Of a stretch of 64,000 nt of DNA, positions 55,650 through 64,000 are shown piece by piece. Under the pieces are notes generated by a model. That model had not been told where the DNA came from, ran no database searches, and saw only the letters and a program-made list of their open reading frames with translations. Numbering within the stretch: position 1 is the stretch's first letter; every line of letters starts with the position of its first letter. Made by a program: the position numbers and the translations under genes. The DNA is from a gamma proteobacterium HIMB55 (GTDB taxonomy: Bacteria > Pseudomonadota > Gammaproteobacteria > Pseudomonadales > Halieaceae), in the NCBI GenBank assembly GCA_000227505.4, contig AGIF02000001.1:1880035-1944034 (forward strand), read 5' to 3'.

Positions 55650-55735
55650 TGGTGCGGAAGGGGGGACTTGAACCCCCACAGCCATAGGCCACTACCCCCT
55701 CAAGATAGCGTGTCTACCAATTCCACCACTTCCGC
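55650..55735 (-). tRNA. tRNA-Leu (GAG)
   Basis: An 86-nt class II tRNA with a long variable arm, acceptor GCGGAAG/CTTCCGC, D-arm GGTGGAATTGGTAGACACGC, anticodon loop TTGAGGG (GAG), T-loop GGTTCAAGTCC and encoded CCA. Its 3' end is the attachment site of the adjacent element. Located 14 bp after secG. Confidence 0.96.
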
Positions 55736-55749
55736 AAGTCGTGTAGTAC

Positions 55750-56118
55750 TTAGTCGATCGGGAGATCGCTAATACCTGAATTTTCATTAGCCTCGTCCAC
55801 AAGCGGTAGATCGCCAGTAGGGGCCAGAGGAGCCGCTTCGACAGCCTCAAGAGGAACCTCAAAACCAAGGTCATCGGTCTCCGCATACTGCTGGTCTGCA
55901 ATCATTGCCAAACCAAAGCTAGTCGCAAAGAAAATAGCCGATAGCCAGCCCGTTGCAGACGTCAGCACATTGCCACCGCCAGACGAACCAAACACGGTTT
56001 GCGACGCGCCACCACCAAACGACGCGCCCACATCTGCCCCTTTGCCACGCTGTAGCAAAATGAGTCCGATGATTGCTAGCGCCACCAAGAGGTGTACGAC
56101 CAAAATAACCTGATTCAC
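55750..56118 (-). CDS. secG: preprotein translocase subunit SecG
   Basis: A 122-aa membrane protein with two TM helices, LVVHLLVALAIIGLILLQ and TGWLSAIFFATSFGLAMIA, joined by the signature GKGADVGASFGGGASQTVFGSSGGG. The acidic C-terminal tail is typical. It supports SecYE-dependent protein export. It lies 95 bp after glmM with no tpiA between them, unlike Pseudomonas. Confidence 0.95.
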   Translation of the reverse strand: MNQVILVVHLLVALAIIGLILLQRGKGADVGASFGGGASQTVFGSSGGGNVLTSATGWLSAIFFATSFGLAMIADQQYAETDDLGFEVPLEAVEAAPLAPTGDLPLVDEANENSGISDLPID

Positions 56119-56212
56119 GTATTTCTCCGAACGTGGTGCTACCTGTTACGCAAACACCATCACTAAGGGTGCGCGAGTCTACCCAAGAGGGGCCCGCGGG
56201 GCAAGACTCTTA

Positions 56213-57553
56213 TTAAGCAGCTTGTCGAATCGCCTCTGCTACTTCATTTGCCAAGGTATCAATGGCAACGGTCTCATCGCCCTCTACCATGACACGAATA
56301 ACGGGCTCAGTACCCGATGGGCGCAACAACAAGCGGCCTCGACCAACAAGCTCTCGCTCAACGCGGTCGCAGGCGTCGCTGATGGCTTGATGTGCTGTGA
56401 TATCAAATCCTTTCTTGATGCGAACGTTGACCAGCACTTGAGGCAGTGGCGTAAACCCCGAGGTAAGCTCCTGTAACCCACGGCCCGAGGCAACGACTGC
56501 AGACAACACTTGAAGGGCGGCAATAACACCATCACCCGTGGTACTGAGATTGCCGCAAATAATGTGGCCAGACGACTCGCCGCCGAGACTCCATCCCTCT
56601 GACACCATCAATTCTTTAACGTAGCGGTCACCCACCTTAGCTCTGGCAAGGCGTAATCCACTCTGCTCGAGCGCCAACTCCAATCCCATGTTCGTCATAA
56701 GCGTGCCGACAACACCTGCATCACTACCTCCGGTGGCAAGGCGATGCATGGCAAGGATGTAAAGGACATCGTCTCCCGTGAGCAGCTCGCCGGCGTGGTT
56801 CACCATCTGCAGACGATCGCCATCGCCGTCGAATGCTATGCCGAGATCGGCTTTTTCATCCAGCACCCGCTGCTGCAGCGCCGCCGGCTCAGTGGAACCA
56901 ACACCATCATTAATGTTGTAGCCGTCTGGAGACGCACCCATCACGATGATCTCAGCGCCGAGTTCTTCGAATACCCCAGGCGCAATGTGATAAGTCGCAC
57001 CGTGGGCGCAGTCGATAACAATTTTAAGCCCCTTGAGACTAAGCTCATCAGGGAAAGTGGACTTGCAATATTCGATATAGCGCCCCGCTGCATCCGCAAT
57101 TCGACTCGCCTTGCCTAGCTGCTCCGAGTCCACCGTCACCATGGGCGCATCGATCATCGCCTCGATTTGAAGCTCCAGTTCATCAGAGAGCTTACTGCCC
57201 TGACCGTTGAAAAACTTTATGCCATTGTCGTAGTAGGGATTGTGCGAGGCGCTAATGACAATACCAGCCTCGGCCTTTTGACTTCGAGTTAGCAATGCAA
57301 TGCCGGGGGTAGGGAGTGGCCCGAGGAGCTTCACATTGGCGCCTGCTGCTACCAGACCCGCCTGAAGGGCCGACTCAAGCATATAGCCGGAGACTCTCGT
57401 ATCTTTACCAATGAGAACGGTGGGTTGGGCACCATCGCTGTTTGCGAACACCTTTCCGGTCGCCCAGCCGAGCTTAAGCATAAAATCGGGCGTTACGGGC
57501 GAATCACCGACCCGCCCTCTTATACCGTCAGTGCCAAAATACTTGCGAGACAT
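56213..57553 (-). CDS. glmM: phosphoglucosamine mutase
   Basis: Converts glucosamine-6-phosphate to glucosamine-1-phosphate for peptidoglycan and LPS. It starts with [14 protein letters not shown], has the phosphoserine loop [19 protein letters not shown], the metal loop [22 protein letters not shown] and the phosphate-binding [14 protein letters not shown]. 446 aa, full length. It begins 22 nt after folP. Confidence 0.97.
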   Translation of the reverse strand: MSRKYFGTDGIRGRVGDSPVTPDFMLKLGWATGKVFANSDGAQPTVLIGKDTRVSGYMLESALQAGLVAAGANVKLLGPLPTPGIALLTRSQKAEAGIVISASHNPYYDNGIKFFNGQGSKLSDELELQIEAMIDAPMVTVDSEQLGKASRIADAAGRYIEYCKSTFPDELSLKGLKIVIDCAHGATYHIAPGVFEELGAEIIVMGASPDGYNINDGVGSTEPAALQQRVLDEKADLGIAFDGDGDRLQMVNHAGELLTGDDVLYILAMHRLATGGSDAGVVGTLMTNMGLELALEQSGLRLARAKVGDRYVKELMVSEGWSLGGESSGHIICGNLSTTGDGVIAALQVLSAVVASGRGLQELTSGFTPLPQVLVNVRIKKGFDITAHQAISDACDRVERELVGRGRLLLRPSGTEPVIRVMVEGDETVAIDTLANEVAEAIRQAA

Positions 57554-57575
57554 TTAGCTCCCCCTGCCTGCTACC

Positions 57576-58439
57576 TTATGAGGCGCTCTCCAAAGCACCA
57601 CTCGTTGCCGCCCAAACGGCGAGCGCGTCTGCTGTTTCAGCAACGTCATGCACTCGTAGAATCGACGCACCATTTTGTGCGGCAATGACGGCCAGAACCG
57701 CACTGGGTACAACACGCTCATCAGCGGGCCGCCCTGTTATGGCACCGATCATAGACTTGCGAGAGACACCAACCAAGACTGGCAACTCAAATGAGGCAAA
57801 TTCGGCAAGACGCCGCATCATTTCGTAGTTCTGAGTGACCGTTTTACCAAAACCGAAGCCGGGATCGATCACAATCTGGTTGCGTTGGATGCCCATACCA
57901 ATACAGGCCTCGATGCGATCTTTTAGAAAAACAGAAACATCTTCTACGACGTCCGCATAGTCGGTGTGTGCCTGCATCCGGTCAGGCTCCTCAGACATGT
58001 GCATCACACCCACGGGCAATCCACTCGCAGCAGCGGCAGCGAGCGCTCCCTCGCGGCGAAAGGCTCGCACGTCATTAAGGAGTCCCGCTCCTGCGCTCGC
58101 AGCAGCAGACATCACTTCAGGATTGCTACTGTCAATCGAGAGAACAACGTCGAGCCTAGGAGCGATCAATTCAACCGCTCCCATCACGCGCTCGAGCTCT
58201 TCCTGCGTGGATACAGGTGTTGCACCGGGTCGTGTTGATTCGCCACCAATATCAAGGATCGATGCACCGGCCGCGACCATGCTCTCGGCTCGATCAAGCA
58301 GTCGGTCAGCGTTGATGCTGGCGTCCGCATACAGTTGGCCGCCGTCTGAAAATGAATCGGGCGTCACATTGAGGACGCCCATAATTTGAGGTGTGGCCAG
58401 AGACAGTGTCTTCTGACCACAGACTAATGAAGAAACCAC
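57576..58439 (-). CDS. folP: dihydropteroate synthase
   Basis: Joins p-aminobenzoate to the pterin diphosphate in folate synthesis, the sulfonamide target. The 287-aa TIM barrel has MGVLNVTPDSFSDGG, ASILDIGGESTRPGA, VLSIDSSNPEV, DPGFGFGKT and VGVSRKSMIG. The conserved ftsH-folP-glmM order is intact, with 17 bp to ftsH. Confidence 0.97.
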   Translation of the reverse strand: MVSSLVCGQKTLSLATPQIMGVLNVTPDSFSDGGQLYADASINADRLLDRAESMVAAGASILDIGGESTRPGATPVSTQEELERVMGAVELIAPRLDVVLSIDSSNPEVMSAAASAGAGLLNDVRAFRREGALAAAAASGLPVGVMHMSEEPDRMQAHTDYADVVEDVSVFLKDRIEACIGMGIQRNQIVIDPGFGFGKTVTQNYEMMRRLAEFASFELPVLVGVSRKSMIGAITGRPADERVVPSAVLAVIAAQNGASILRVHDVAETADALAVWAATSGALESAS

Positions 58440-58456
58440 GTTAGACAGTTGAGTGC

Positions 58457-60358
58457 TCAGTGCGTGACTGGGTCACCCACGGTATCATCTCCCGAAGAGG
58501 CTTCTGGGTCAGACGGTGGCTCAGTGGGTCCGCTCGTCCAATCAGACGGCGGATTGGGTTTCTTACCCTCCATAATGGCGTCGATTTGCTCGGAGTCGAT
58601 TGTCTCGTACTGCATCAACGCATCGGCCATCATATCCATCTTGCTTCGATGCTCTTCCAAGATGCTGCGCGCTTTCTCATAGCACTCATCGATGATGGAA
58701 CGCACTTCCTTATCGATAGCCAACGCCGTTTCGTCAGACATCGCTTTGGACGGCTGTGCGGCGGTGCGTCCCAAGAAGACTTCCTCGCCACCCTCGTCGT
58801 ACATCAGCGGGCCCATGGTGTCCGAAAGACCCCACTTGGTAACCATGTTGCGAGCAATTTCAGTCGCGCGCTGAATATCATTCGACGCGCCGGTTGTAAT
58901 ACCTTCTTTACCCAGCGTCATCTCCTCAGCAACTCGGCCACCGAATAGGCTGGTGACCTGGCTGATGATATGACGACGGCTGTGGCTGTACCGATCTTCC
59001 TCTGGCAGGAACATCGTGACGCCCAGGGCTCGCCCGCGAGGGATAATCGAAACCTTGTAGACGGGATCATGCTCTGGCATCAAGCGCCCAACAATTGCAT
59101 GGCCCGCCTCGTGGTACGCCGTGTTTAGCTTTTCCTTCTCAGACATCACCATTGACCGGCGCTCAGCACCCATCATGATCTTGTCTTTGGCGAGTTCGAA
59201 CTGCTGCATACCGACGGTTCGCACGCCTGCACGGGCCGCAAACAAGGCAGCCTCGTTCACCAAGTTGGCAAGGTCGGCACCGGAGAACCCGGGTGTTCCT
59301 CTCGCAATTTTCGCGGCCTCTACGTTCTCTGCGAGCGGTACTTTGCGCATGTGCACCTTCAGAATCTGCTCTCTGCCACGGATATCAGGCAAACCAACGG
59401 TCACCTGGCGGTCGAAACGACCGGGACGCAATAGCGCTGGGTCGAGAACGTCAGGACGGTTGGTCGCAGCGATAACGATCACGCCGTCATTGCCTCCAAA
59501 GCCATCCATCTCAACCAGCAACTGGTTAAGCGTCTGTTCACGCTCGTCGTGACCACCGCCCAATCCAGCGCCACGATGACGACCGACCGCATCGATTTCG
59601 TCGATGAAAATGATGCATGGCGACTGCTTCTTGGCCTGATCAAACATATCGCGAACACGCGAGGCACCGACACCAACAAACATCTCAACAAAGTCAGAGC
59701 CCGAGATAGAGAAGAATGGCACCTTGGCCTCGCCGGCAATGGCTTTAGCCAGCAGCGTCTTACCGGTACCTGGTTGTCCTACCATCAGCACACCGCGAGG
59801 AATGCGGCCGCCAAGCTTTTGGAAGCGACTCGGGTCTCTCAAGAACTCGACAAGCTCTTGAACGTCTTCTTTGGCCTCGTCCACACCTGCGACATCAGCG
59901 AAGGTTGTCGTAATTTGGTCTTCGCCAAGGAGCTTTGCTTTGCTCTTCCCAAAACTCATGGGGCCACCACGGCCACCGCCACCGCCCTGCATCTGGCGCA
60001 TAAAGAACATGAAGACAGCCAGAATCAAAAGAATCGGGAAGCTGGCGACCAATAACTGCGTCCACACCGACTGCTGCTCTGGCTTTTTACCCTCAACAAC
60101 CACGTTGTGCGCGAGCAGGTCATCCATCAACTTGGGGTCTTCGACCATTGGCCGTACCGTCTCAAAGCTGGAGCCGTCTTTGCGCTCTGCTGAAATCGTA
60201 AGGCCGTCGACAACCACTCGAGACAAGCGGTTGTTTTGCACTTCTTGAATGAAAGCCGAGTAACCCAACTGCTCTTTTTGGCCCTGGGTATTAAAGTTGT
60301 TGAAGACCGATAACAGCACAGCTGCAATCGCAAGCCACAACAACATATTCTTCGCCAT
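58457..60358 (-). CDS. ftsH: ATP-dependent zinc metalloprotease FtsH
   Basis: Membrane AAA+ protease that degrades short-lived and misassembled membrane proteins. I use ATG 60358 ([14 protein letters not shown]), giving 633 aa; the longer frame from 60439 adds 27 residues that are unlike FtsH. It has two TM helices, Walker A GQPGTGKT, the pore loop [11 protein letters not shown], the SRH region [19 protein letters not shown] and the zinc site HEAGH. The C terminus is Pro/Asp-rich. Confidence 0.96.
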   Translation of the reverse strand: MAKNMLLWLAIAAVLLSVFNNFNTQGQKEQLGYSAFIQEVQNNRLSRVVVDGLTISAERKDGSSFETVRPMVEDPKLMDDLLAHNVVVEGKKPEQQSVWTQLLVASFPILLILAVFMFFMRQMQGGGGGRGGPMSFGKSKAKLLGEDQITTTFADVAGVDEAKEDVQELVEFLRDPSRFQKLGGRIPRGVLMVGQPGTGKTLLAKAIAGEAKVPFFSISGSDFVEMFVGVGASRVRDMFDQAKKQSPCIIFIDEIDAVGRHRGAGLGGGHDEREQTLNQLLVEMDGFGGNDGVIVIAATNRPDVLDPALLRPGRFDRQVTVGLPDIRGREQILKVHMRKVPLAENVEAAKIARGTPGFSGADLANLVNEAALFAARAGVRTVGMQQFELAKDKIMMGAERRSMVMSEKEKLNTAYHEAGHAIVGRLMPEHDPVYKVSIIPRGRALGVTMFLPEEDRYSHSRRHIISQVTSLFGGRVAEEMTLGKEGITTGASNDIQRATEIARNMVTKWGLSDTMGPLMYDEGGEEVFLGRTAAQPSKAMSDETALAIDKEVRSIIDECYEKARSILEEHRSKMDMMADALMQYETIDSEQIDAIMEGKKPNPPSDWTSGPTEPPSDPEASSGDDTVGDPVTH

Positions 60359-60514
60359 ATTGTTCAAATCACCATCCTCCGGCTCGACGTAGGCGCTTTG
60401 CGGCCCTGCAGTATAGCGGGCTCCTAGCGCAACGCCCATCTATACCAGTTGGAGACGCCTTTACGGGATTTCAAGGGTCTTGAAGGGGTTTACGTCAATT
60501 TCGCAGTACTGGCT

Positions 60515-61138
60515 CTAAGCACGGAAGCCTTTCGCGACGACATAGACTTCCTTTGAGCGAGGTCTTGACGCAGCAGGTTTGCGGCTATTAACGGTTTTAA
60601 AGTGACTACGAACAGACTTGAGCCACTCGTCGAAACCTTCGCCGTGGAAGACTTTGGCCGCAAAAACACCGCCCTCAGGCAGCATTTGTACCGCCATATC
60701 CAACGCGAGTTCGACAAGATACATAGCCTTTGGCTGATCAACCGAAACAATACCACTCATGTTTGGCGCCATATCGGATAGCACAACAGAAGGAACGGAA
60801 TCACCGATAACCGCCTGTATCTCGTCAAAGACCGATTGCTCCGTAAAGTCACCCTGGATGAAATCGACCCCAGCTACTGCGTCCATCGGAAGAATATCGC
60901 TGGCGATGACTCGGCCCTTGTGACCAACCAGTTGCGCAGCCACCTGCGACCAACCACCCGGTGCACTACCCAGATCCACCACGGTCATACCCGGCTTAAT
61001 GAACTTGTCTTTGTCATTGAGCTCAAGCAGCTTGTAGCAGGCACGGGATCGGTAGCCCTCGGCCTGAGCACGCTGAACATACACATCGTCTCGGTGCTCT
61101 TTCAGCCAAGCTTTACTTGAACCGCGCTTCTTCGCCAT
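60515..61138 (-). CDS. rlmE: 23S rRNA U2552 2'-O-methyltransferase
   Basis: FtsJ/RrmJ. The 207-aa SAM methyltransferase has [17 protein letters not shown] (catalytic Lys region), [15 protein letters not shown] (SAM motif I), [11 protein letters not shown] (catalytic Asp) and [12 protein letters not shown] (catalytic Lys, Glu). Located upstream of ftsH with 156 bp between, and divergent from yhbY, the same layout as in E. coli. Confidence 0.96.
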   Translation of the reverse strand: MAKKRGSSKAWLKEHRDDVYVQRAQAEGYRSRACYKLLELNDKDKFIKPGMTVVDLGSAPGGWSQVAAQLVGHKGRVIASDILPMDAVAGVDFIQGDFTEQSVFDEIQAVIGDSVPSVVLSDMAPNMSGIVSVDQPKAMYLVELALDMAVQMLPEGGVFAAKVFHGEGFDEWLKSVRSHFKTVNSRKPAASRPRSKEVYVVAKGFRA

Positions 61139-61158
61139 TTATAGGGACTCCTGTTGCA

Positions 61159-61518
61159 ATGAGCGATAGAATACCACTTGGCACATCAGACTTTTCATTT
61201 CACGAGAGCTTCACCTTGGACAACCGACTTCTTAAGCAGTACCGCGCGATTGCGCACAAACTCAATCCCATCGTCACTGTAGGCGGCCAAGGGCTCACTG
61301 AGGGCATCCAATCTGAGCTTGAGCGCGCGCTCAATGATCACGAGCTGGTAAAAATCAAAGTCAATGTCGGCGACCGAGAGGCAAGAGACCAAGTGATCGA
61401 AGCGTTGATTGAAGGCTGTGGTGCAGAACTCGTGCAGAAAATAGGACACACGGCGACGCTCCTGCGGCACGCGCCCAACGCTGATCCTCGAAAGTCGAAT
61501 CTGCAACGCCCGCTTTGA
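61159..61518 (+). CDS. yhbY: CRM-domain (CRS1-YhbY) ribosome-associated protein
   Basis: Small RNA-binding protein associated with pre-50S particles. The start is ATG 61159; the 119-aa product has YRAIAHKLNPIVTVGGQGLTEGIQSELERALNDHELVKIKV, including the GxxG RNA-binding loop, and LVQKIGHTATLLRHAP. It is divergent from rlmE by 20 bp and overlaps the next gene by 1 nt. Confidence 0.94.
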   Translation: MSDRIPLGTSDFSFHESFTLDNRLLKQYRAIAHKLNPIVTVGGQGLTEGIQSELERALNDHELVKIKVNVGDREARDQVIEALIEGCGAELVQKIGHTATLLRHAPNADPRKSNLQRPL

Positions 61519-61856
61519 TGTCCAACGTTCTCGAATTCCCAAGTCGCGAGAAGCAAGCCTATCAATTTTTAACGGAGCAGCTGAGCGTACTTCTCGCTGA
61601 AAAAGGCGCCGATCGAGAACTGATCAACCATGCAACGCAATTACTGAGCAAGGTTTATGGGGAAATCGAGGACGCCGACTTCTCGTTTTCGGTGGATCTG
61701 CCAAATGGCATAGAACTCGAGGATGCGCAGCGTCTGCAACAGCAGATTGGTGAGGGCGTAGAGGCCCTGCGCAAGCACCACCACTCGCTGACACTCAAGC
61801 TCGCCGCAAAGCTCTTGCTCACGGAACTCCAGCTCTATCAGCAAGCGAGAGACTAG
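61518..61856 (+). CDS. conserved hypothetical small protein
   Basis: A 112-aa protein whose ATG overlaps the yhbY stop by one base, a sign of real coupling. It is helical and soluble with a C-terminal LTLKLAAKLLLTELQLYQQARD amphipathic helix. I do not recognise a family. The tie to yhbY hints at a ribosome- or RNA-related role, without direct evidence. Confidence 0.7.
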   Translation: MSNVLEFPSREKQAYQFLTEQLSVLLAEKGADRELINHATQLLSKVYGEIEDADFSFSVDLPNGIELEDAQRLQQQIGEGVEALRKHHHSLTLKLAAKLLLTELQLYQQARD

Positions 61857-61871
61857 GTAAGTAGCCAGAGC

Positions 61872-63695
61872 TTAGTTGAGAAGTGCGTTGGCTAAGGAAT
61901 AAACGAGCCAAGCAACGGTCCAGGCCAATACCAAATAGCCCATCAGTAATTTCAGCGCGAACTGTGATGACTTTGCCTCTCGTGCCAGAAGCGCAACCGT
62001 GGATACGCACTGAAGCGCAATGGTGAAAAAGACAACGAGCGCAAGACCTGATGTGGCGGTTAGACCCGATGCGGCTATTTGATCAGCCAGGGAGGCCGGA
62101 TCTTCGTCGGCGCTTTCAATACCAAAAATGGTGCCTAGGGTTCCGACGAATACCTCGCGGGCTAGGAACGAGGCAATAATGGCTACGCCATATCGCCAAT
62201 CGAGACCCAATGGCGAAAAGACAGGCTCAATAAATCGACCCAAGGTCGCAAGCCAGGAGGACGATAAATCCTCACCGCCGTTAGGAAAATATCCAAGAAA
62301 CCAAACGATAACGGTGACCGCAAAAATAACGCTACCGGCCTTCTTGATGAAGTGAACAGCACGGTTGAGCGACTTGCTGATAATGGGCCGCAGCTCAGGT
62401 AGGCGATAGGACGGAAGCTCAAGAATGAAGGCCTGATTCGATGAACTGGTATCGCCCATGCGGCTTACAAAGGCAGCAACAATGAGCGCGGTCATGATGC
62501 CGAAGAAATAAATACCGGACATGGCCAATCCCTGCCAGCCGATGAGACCACCCAAAGCCGTTTCATTAGGTATCAAAATGGCAATTAACAAAGCGTAAAC
62601 GGGCAACCTTGCAGAACAAGGCATAAGCGGGATCGCAACGTAAGTGAGTAACCGCTCCTGCCGAGAAGACATAGTTCGCGCTGCGTAGATCGCGGGAATT
62701 GCGCAAGCAACGCCCGAAAGTAAGGGCACAAAGCTCTTACCCGACAGGCCAAAAAAACTCAGGGGACGGTGGCAAATCAAAGCCGCACGCGCAAGGTATC
62801 CCGAGTCTTCCAAAGCACCCACAATCATCGTCAATATGAAAACCAACGGGGCGAATACCAAGAAAGCACCGAGACCACCAAAAATCGCATCACTCACAAA
62901 ATCGGCAACAACGCCCTCGGGCATCACCGATGCAACTGCACTACCTATTGCAATAACGATCGACTCAACCCCGTCCATAAGAGGCGCGGCCCAAGTAAAT
63001 ATGGCCTGAAAGAACAGCGTCATAATCAGGAAAAACGCGACACCACCCGTGAAGGTCCCGAGGAGCCAATGGTCAAGTTGAGCTTGACGCCGAACCAACA
63101 AGTCACCCTTGGGGGCAAACCGGTCGGTAATCTGGTTGGCGGTGCCGCTGATTAATGCATCCGGCGTATCCGCCCAAGGCGCCAGATCGGGCCCTGGCCC
63201 CACAAACACAGCTTCCGCCTCAGCAAGGCCAGCACCGGTGCGAGCGCTCACCGGTAGTACAGGGACACCCAGTGCTTTGGATAGGCCTGGCACATCCATA
63301 TCAAGCCCGTCGCTCTCAATAACGTCCATCATGTTAAGGAGGACAACGAATGGCTTTCCTACTCGTGCGCATTCTCTCGCGACTTGGAGACAATAGGTGG
63401 CGCCCTTCTCTAGCCGCGTCGCATCCCAAACCATAGCCACCAGCGCTTGATCATCGCTGCGCAGCGCTGTCATGAGGGTATCGATGGCTACCTGTTCCTC
63501 ACCCGAGACTGGGTTGAGTGAGTAAGTTCCGGGAAAATCCCAAACCGTCACACTGGGGTCACTCTTCAACCCACCCGTGCCGACATCCACGGTAATGCCT
63601 GGATAGTTGGCCACTTTGTGGCTCAAGCCCGTGAGTTTATTGAACAGGGCACTCTTGCCCGAGTTAGGGGCACCCACCAAAAGAAGATTGGTCAT
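61872..63695 (-). CDS. feoB: ferrous iron transporter FeoB (short form)
   Basis: GTPase-linked Fe(II) uptake protein of the inner membrane. The N-terminal G domain has GAPNSGKSALFN (G1), GITVDVGTGG (G2), DFPGTYSL (G3) and LNMMD (G4); the rest is a polytopic domain with the Gate-type LLSGVACAIPAIYAARTM and PLMPCSARLPVYALLI, both carrying conserved cysteines. It is 607 aa, about 160 shorter than E. coli FeoB; the region between the G domain and the first TM looks compact. It overlaps feoA by 4 nt. Confidence 0.93.
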   Translation of the reverse strand: MTNLLLVGAPNSGKSALFNKLTGLSHKVANYPGITVDVGTGGLKSDPSVTVWDFPGTYSLNPVSGEEQVAIDTLMTALRSDDQALVAMVWDATRLEKGATYCLQVARECARVGKPFVVLLNMMDVIESDGLDMDVPGLSKALGVPVLPVSARTGAGLAEAEAVFVGPGPDLAPWADTPDALISGTANQITDRFAPKGDLLVRRQAQLDHWLLGTFTGGVAFFLIMTLFFQAIFTWAAPLMDGVESIVIAIGSAVASVMPEGVVADFVSDAIFGGLGAFLVFAPLVFILTMIVGALEDSGYLARAALICHRPLSFFGLSGKSFVPLLSGVACAIPAIYAARTMSSRQERLLTYVAIPLMPCSARLPVYALLIAILIPNETALGGLIGWQGLAMSGIYFFGIMTALIVAAFVSRMGDTSSSNQAFILELPSYRLPELRPIISKSLNRAVHFIKKAGSVIFAVTVIVWFLGYFPNGGEDLSSSWLATLGRFIEPVFSPLGLDWRYGVAIIASFLAREVFVGTLGTIFGIESADEDPASLADQIAASGLTATSGLALVVFFTIALQCVSTVALLAREAKSSQFALKLLMGYLVLAWTVAWLVYSLANALLN

Positions 63696-63946
63696 GGGTT
63701 TGGCTCGATGGTTTTTACCCGCTCAGCGGTCCTGCGATCAAGACTATAGGTGGCTCCACCCACTGCGAACACACGGGGGGCGCCAAATCCGGGCGTTAAT
63801 AAACAGGACACGCGCTGCCCTTCACGAAAGCCAATGTCCATCAAACGTTGAGTCGCCGCGTCAAGCTCTCCGTTGATACCAGCAATAATCGCAGACTCGC
63901 CGGCTGGGAGCTCCCATAACGATGTTTGGTTAGCAGCGATCGACAT
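63692..63946 (-). CDS. feoA: FeoA-domain protein
   Basis: An 84-aa SH3-like protein that assists FeoB: LWELPAGESAIIAGINGELDAATQRLMDIGFREGQRVSCL and the YSLDRRTAERV end are typical. Its stop overlaps the feoB start. No feoC gene is visible, and no Fur box was identified in the 54 bp before the window end. Confidence 0.92.
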   Translation of the reverse strand: MSIAANQTSLWELPAGESAIIAGINGELDAATQRLMDIGFREGQRVSCLLTPGFGAPRVFAVGGATYSLDRRTAERVKTIEPNP

Positions 63947-64000
63947 GATTTCGTGGCGAGCAGATTTTACGGCTCTAAATGACGAGCAGCCGCTAAACGT

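Larger units (their letters stand above)
47824..55667. mobile_element. integrative element (or remnant) at tRNA-Leu, about 7.8 kb
   Basis: The interval is bounded by the tRNA-Leu 3' end at 55648-55667 and its copy at 47824-47843. Inside are genes unlike the flanks: HTH/GIY-YIG, zinc-ribbon nuclease, Nudix, SRA-HNH, PcfJ-like and four or five orphan small genes, with lower GC by eye and larger gaps. I found no tyrosine or serine recombinase, excisionase, replication or conjugation gene. It may be a decayed island, or one mobilised in trans. Confidence 0.75.

Overview
The window looks like a chromosomal segment of a marine gammaproteobacterium. The housekeeping blocks follow Pseudomonas/Cellvibrionales gene order: dksA-gluQ-cbrB-pcnB-folK-panB-panC, rimP-nusA-infB-rbfA-truB-rpsO-pnp, and rlmE-ftsH-folP-glmM-secG. 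Base composition is moderately GC-rich by eye and gene packing is tight; for example rnt and the LON-domain gene end 1 bp apart. An OM60/NOR5 or SAR92-like relative is plausible, but this is inference and no marker was compared.

Layout. 1-8.3 kb: the end of pyrC, rnt, a four-gene operon on the minus strand (mpl, RND/MMPL exporter, YkgJ-like protein, LON-domain protein), a PPi-dependent phosphofructokinase and an M15 peptidase. 8.4-16 kb: a DksA with a long Ala/Lys/Pro-rich tail, gluQ, a CbrB-type sigma-54 activator without CbrA, a probable short CrcZ-like sRNA with its own sigma-54 promoter, then pcnB-folK-dNK-panB-panC. 16-20 kb: a two-subunit solute:sodium symporter divergent from acs. 20-29 kb: the pnp/infB/nusA translation cluster and initiator tRNA.

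29.3-47.7 kb is an accessory metabolic region. Its core is a minus-strand run of 12 genes (45.2 to 33.4 kb). It encodes a complete three-component corrinoid methyltransferase system: an MttB-family methyltransferase without an in-frame amber codon, a B12-binding shuttle protein, a methyl-THF methyltransferase and a RACo-type reductive activator. These are joined to a hydroxyproline-betaine epimerase (HpbD-like), two SDRs, a FAH-family hydrolase, a sugar-epimerase-like SDR and a PhyH-type oxygenase. A DMGDH-like FAD/GcvT demethylase lies next to it, converging. The most economical reading is a folate-linked pathway that demethylates a quaternary ammonium betaine, probably a proline or hydroxyproline betaine. 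The usual aerobic Rieske oxygenase route is not visible in the window.

47.8-55.65 kb is a mobile-element-like insertion at the 3' end of tRNA-Leu(GAG). A 16-bp copy of the tRNA end (20 bp with one mismatch) lies at 47824-47843, right beside what appears to be the tRNA's original terminator. The cargo is defence- and phage-like: an HTH/GIY-YIG protein, a zinc-ribbon-repeat PD-(D/E)XK protein, a Nudix hydrolase, an SRA-HNH modified-DNA endonuclease, a PcfJ-like protein and several orphan small genes. No integrase was found.

55.7-64 kb returns to core genes: secG, glmM, folP, ftsH, rlmE, yhbY, a small unknown gene, feoB and feoA. In many gammaproteobacteria tRNA-Leu and tRNA-fMet sit together between secG and rimP; here about 26.5 kb separates them.
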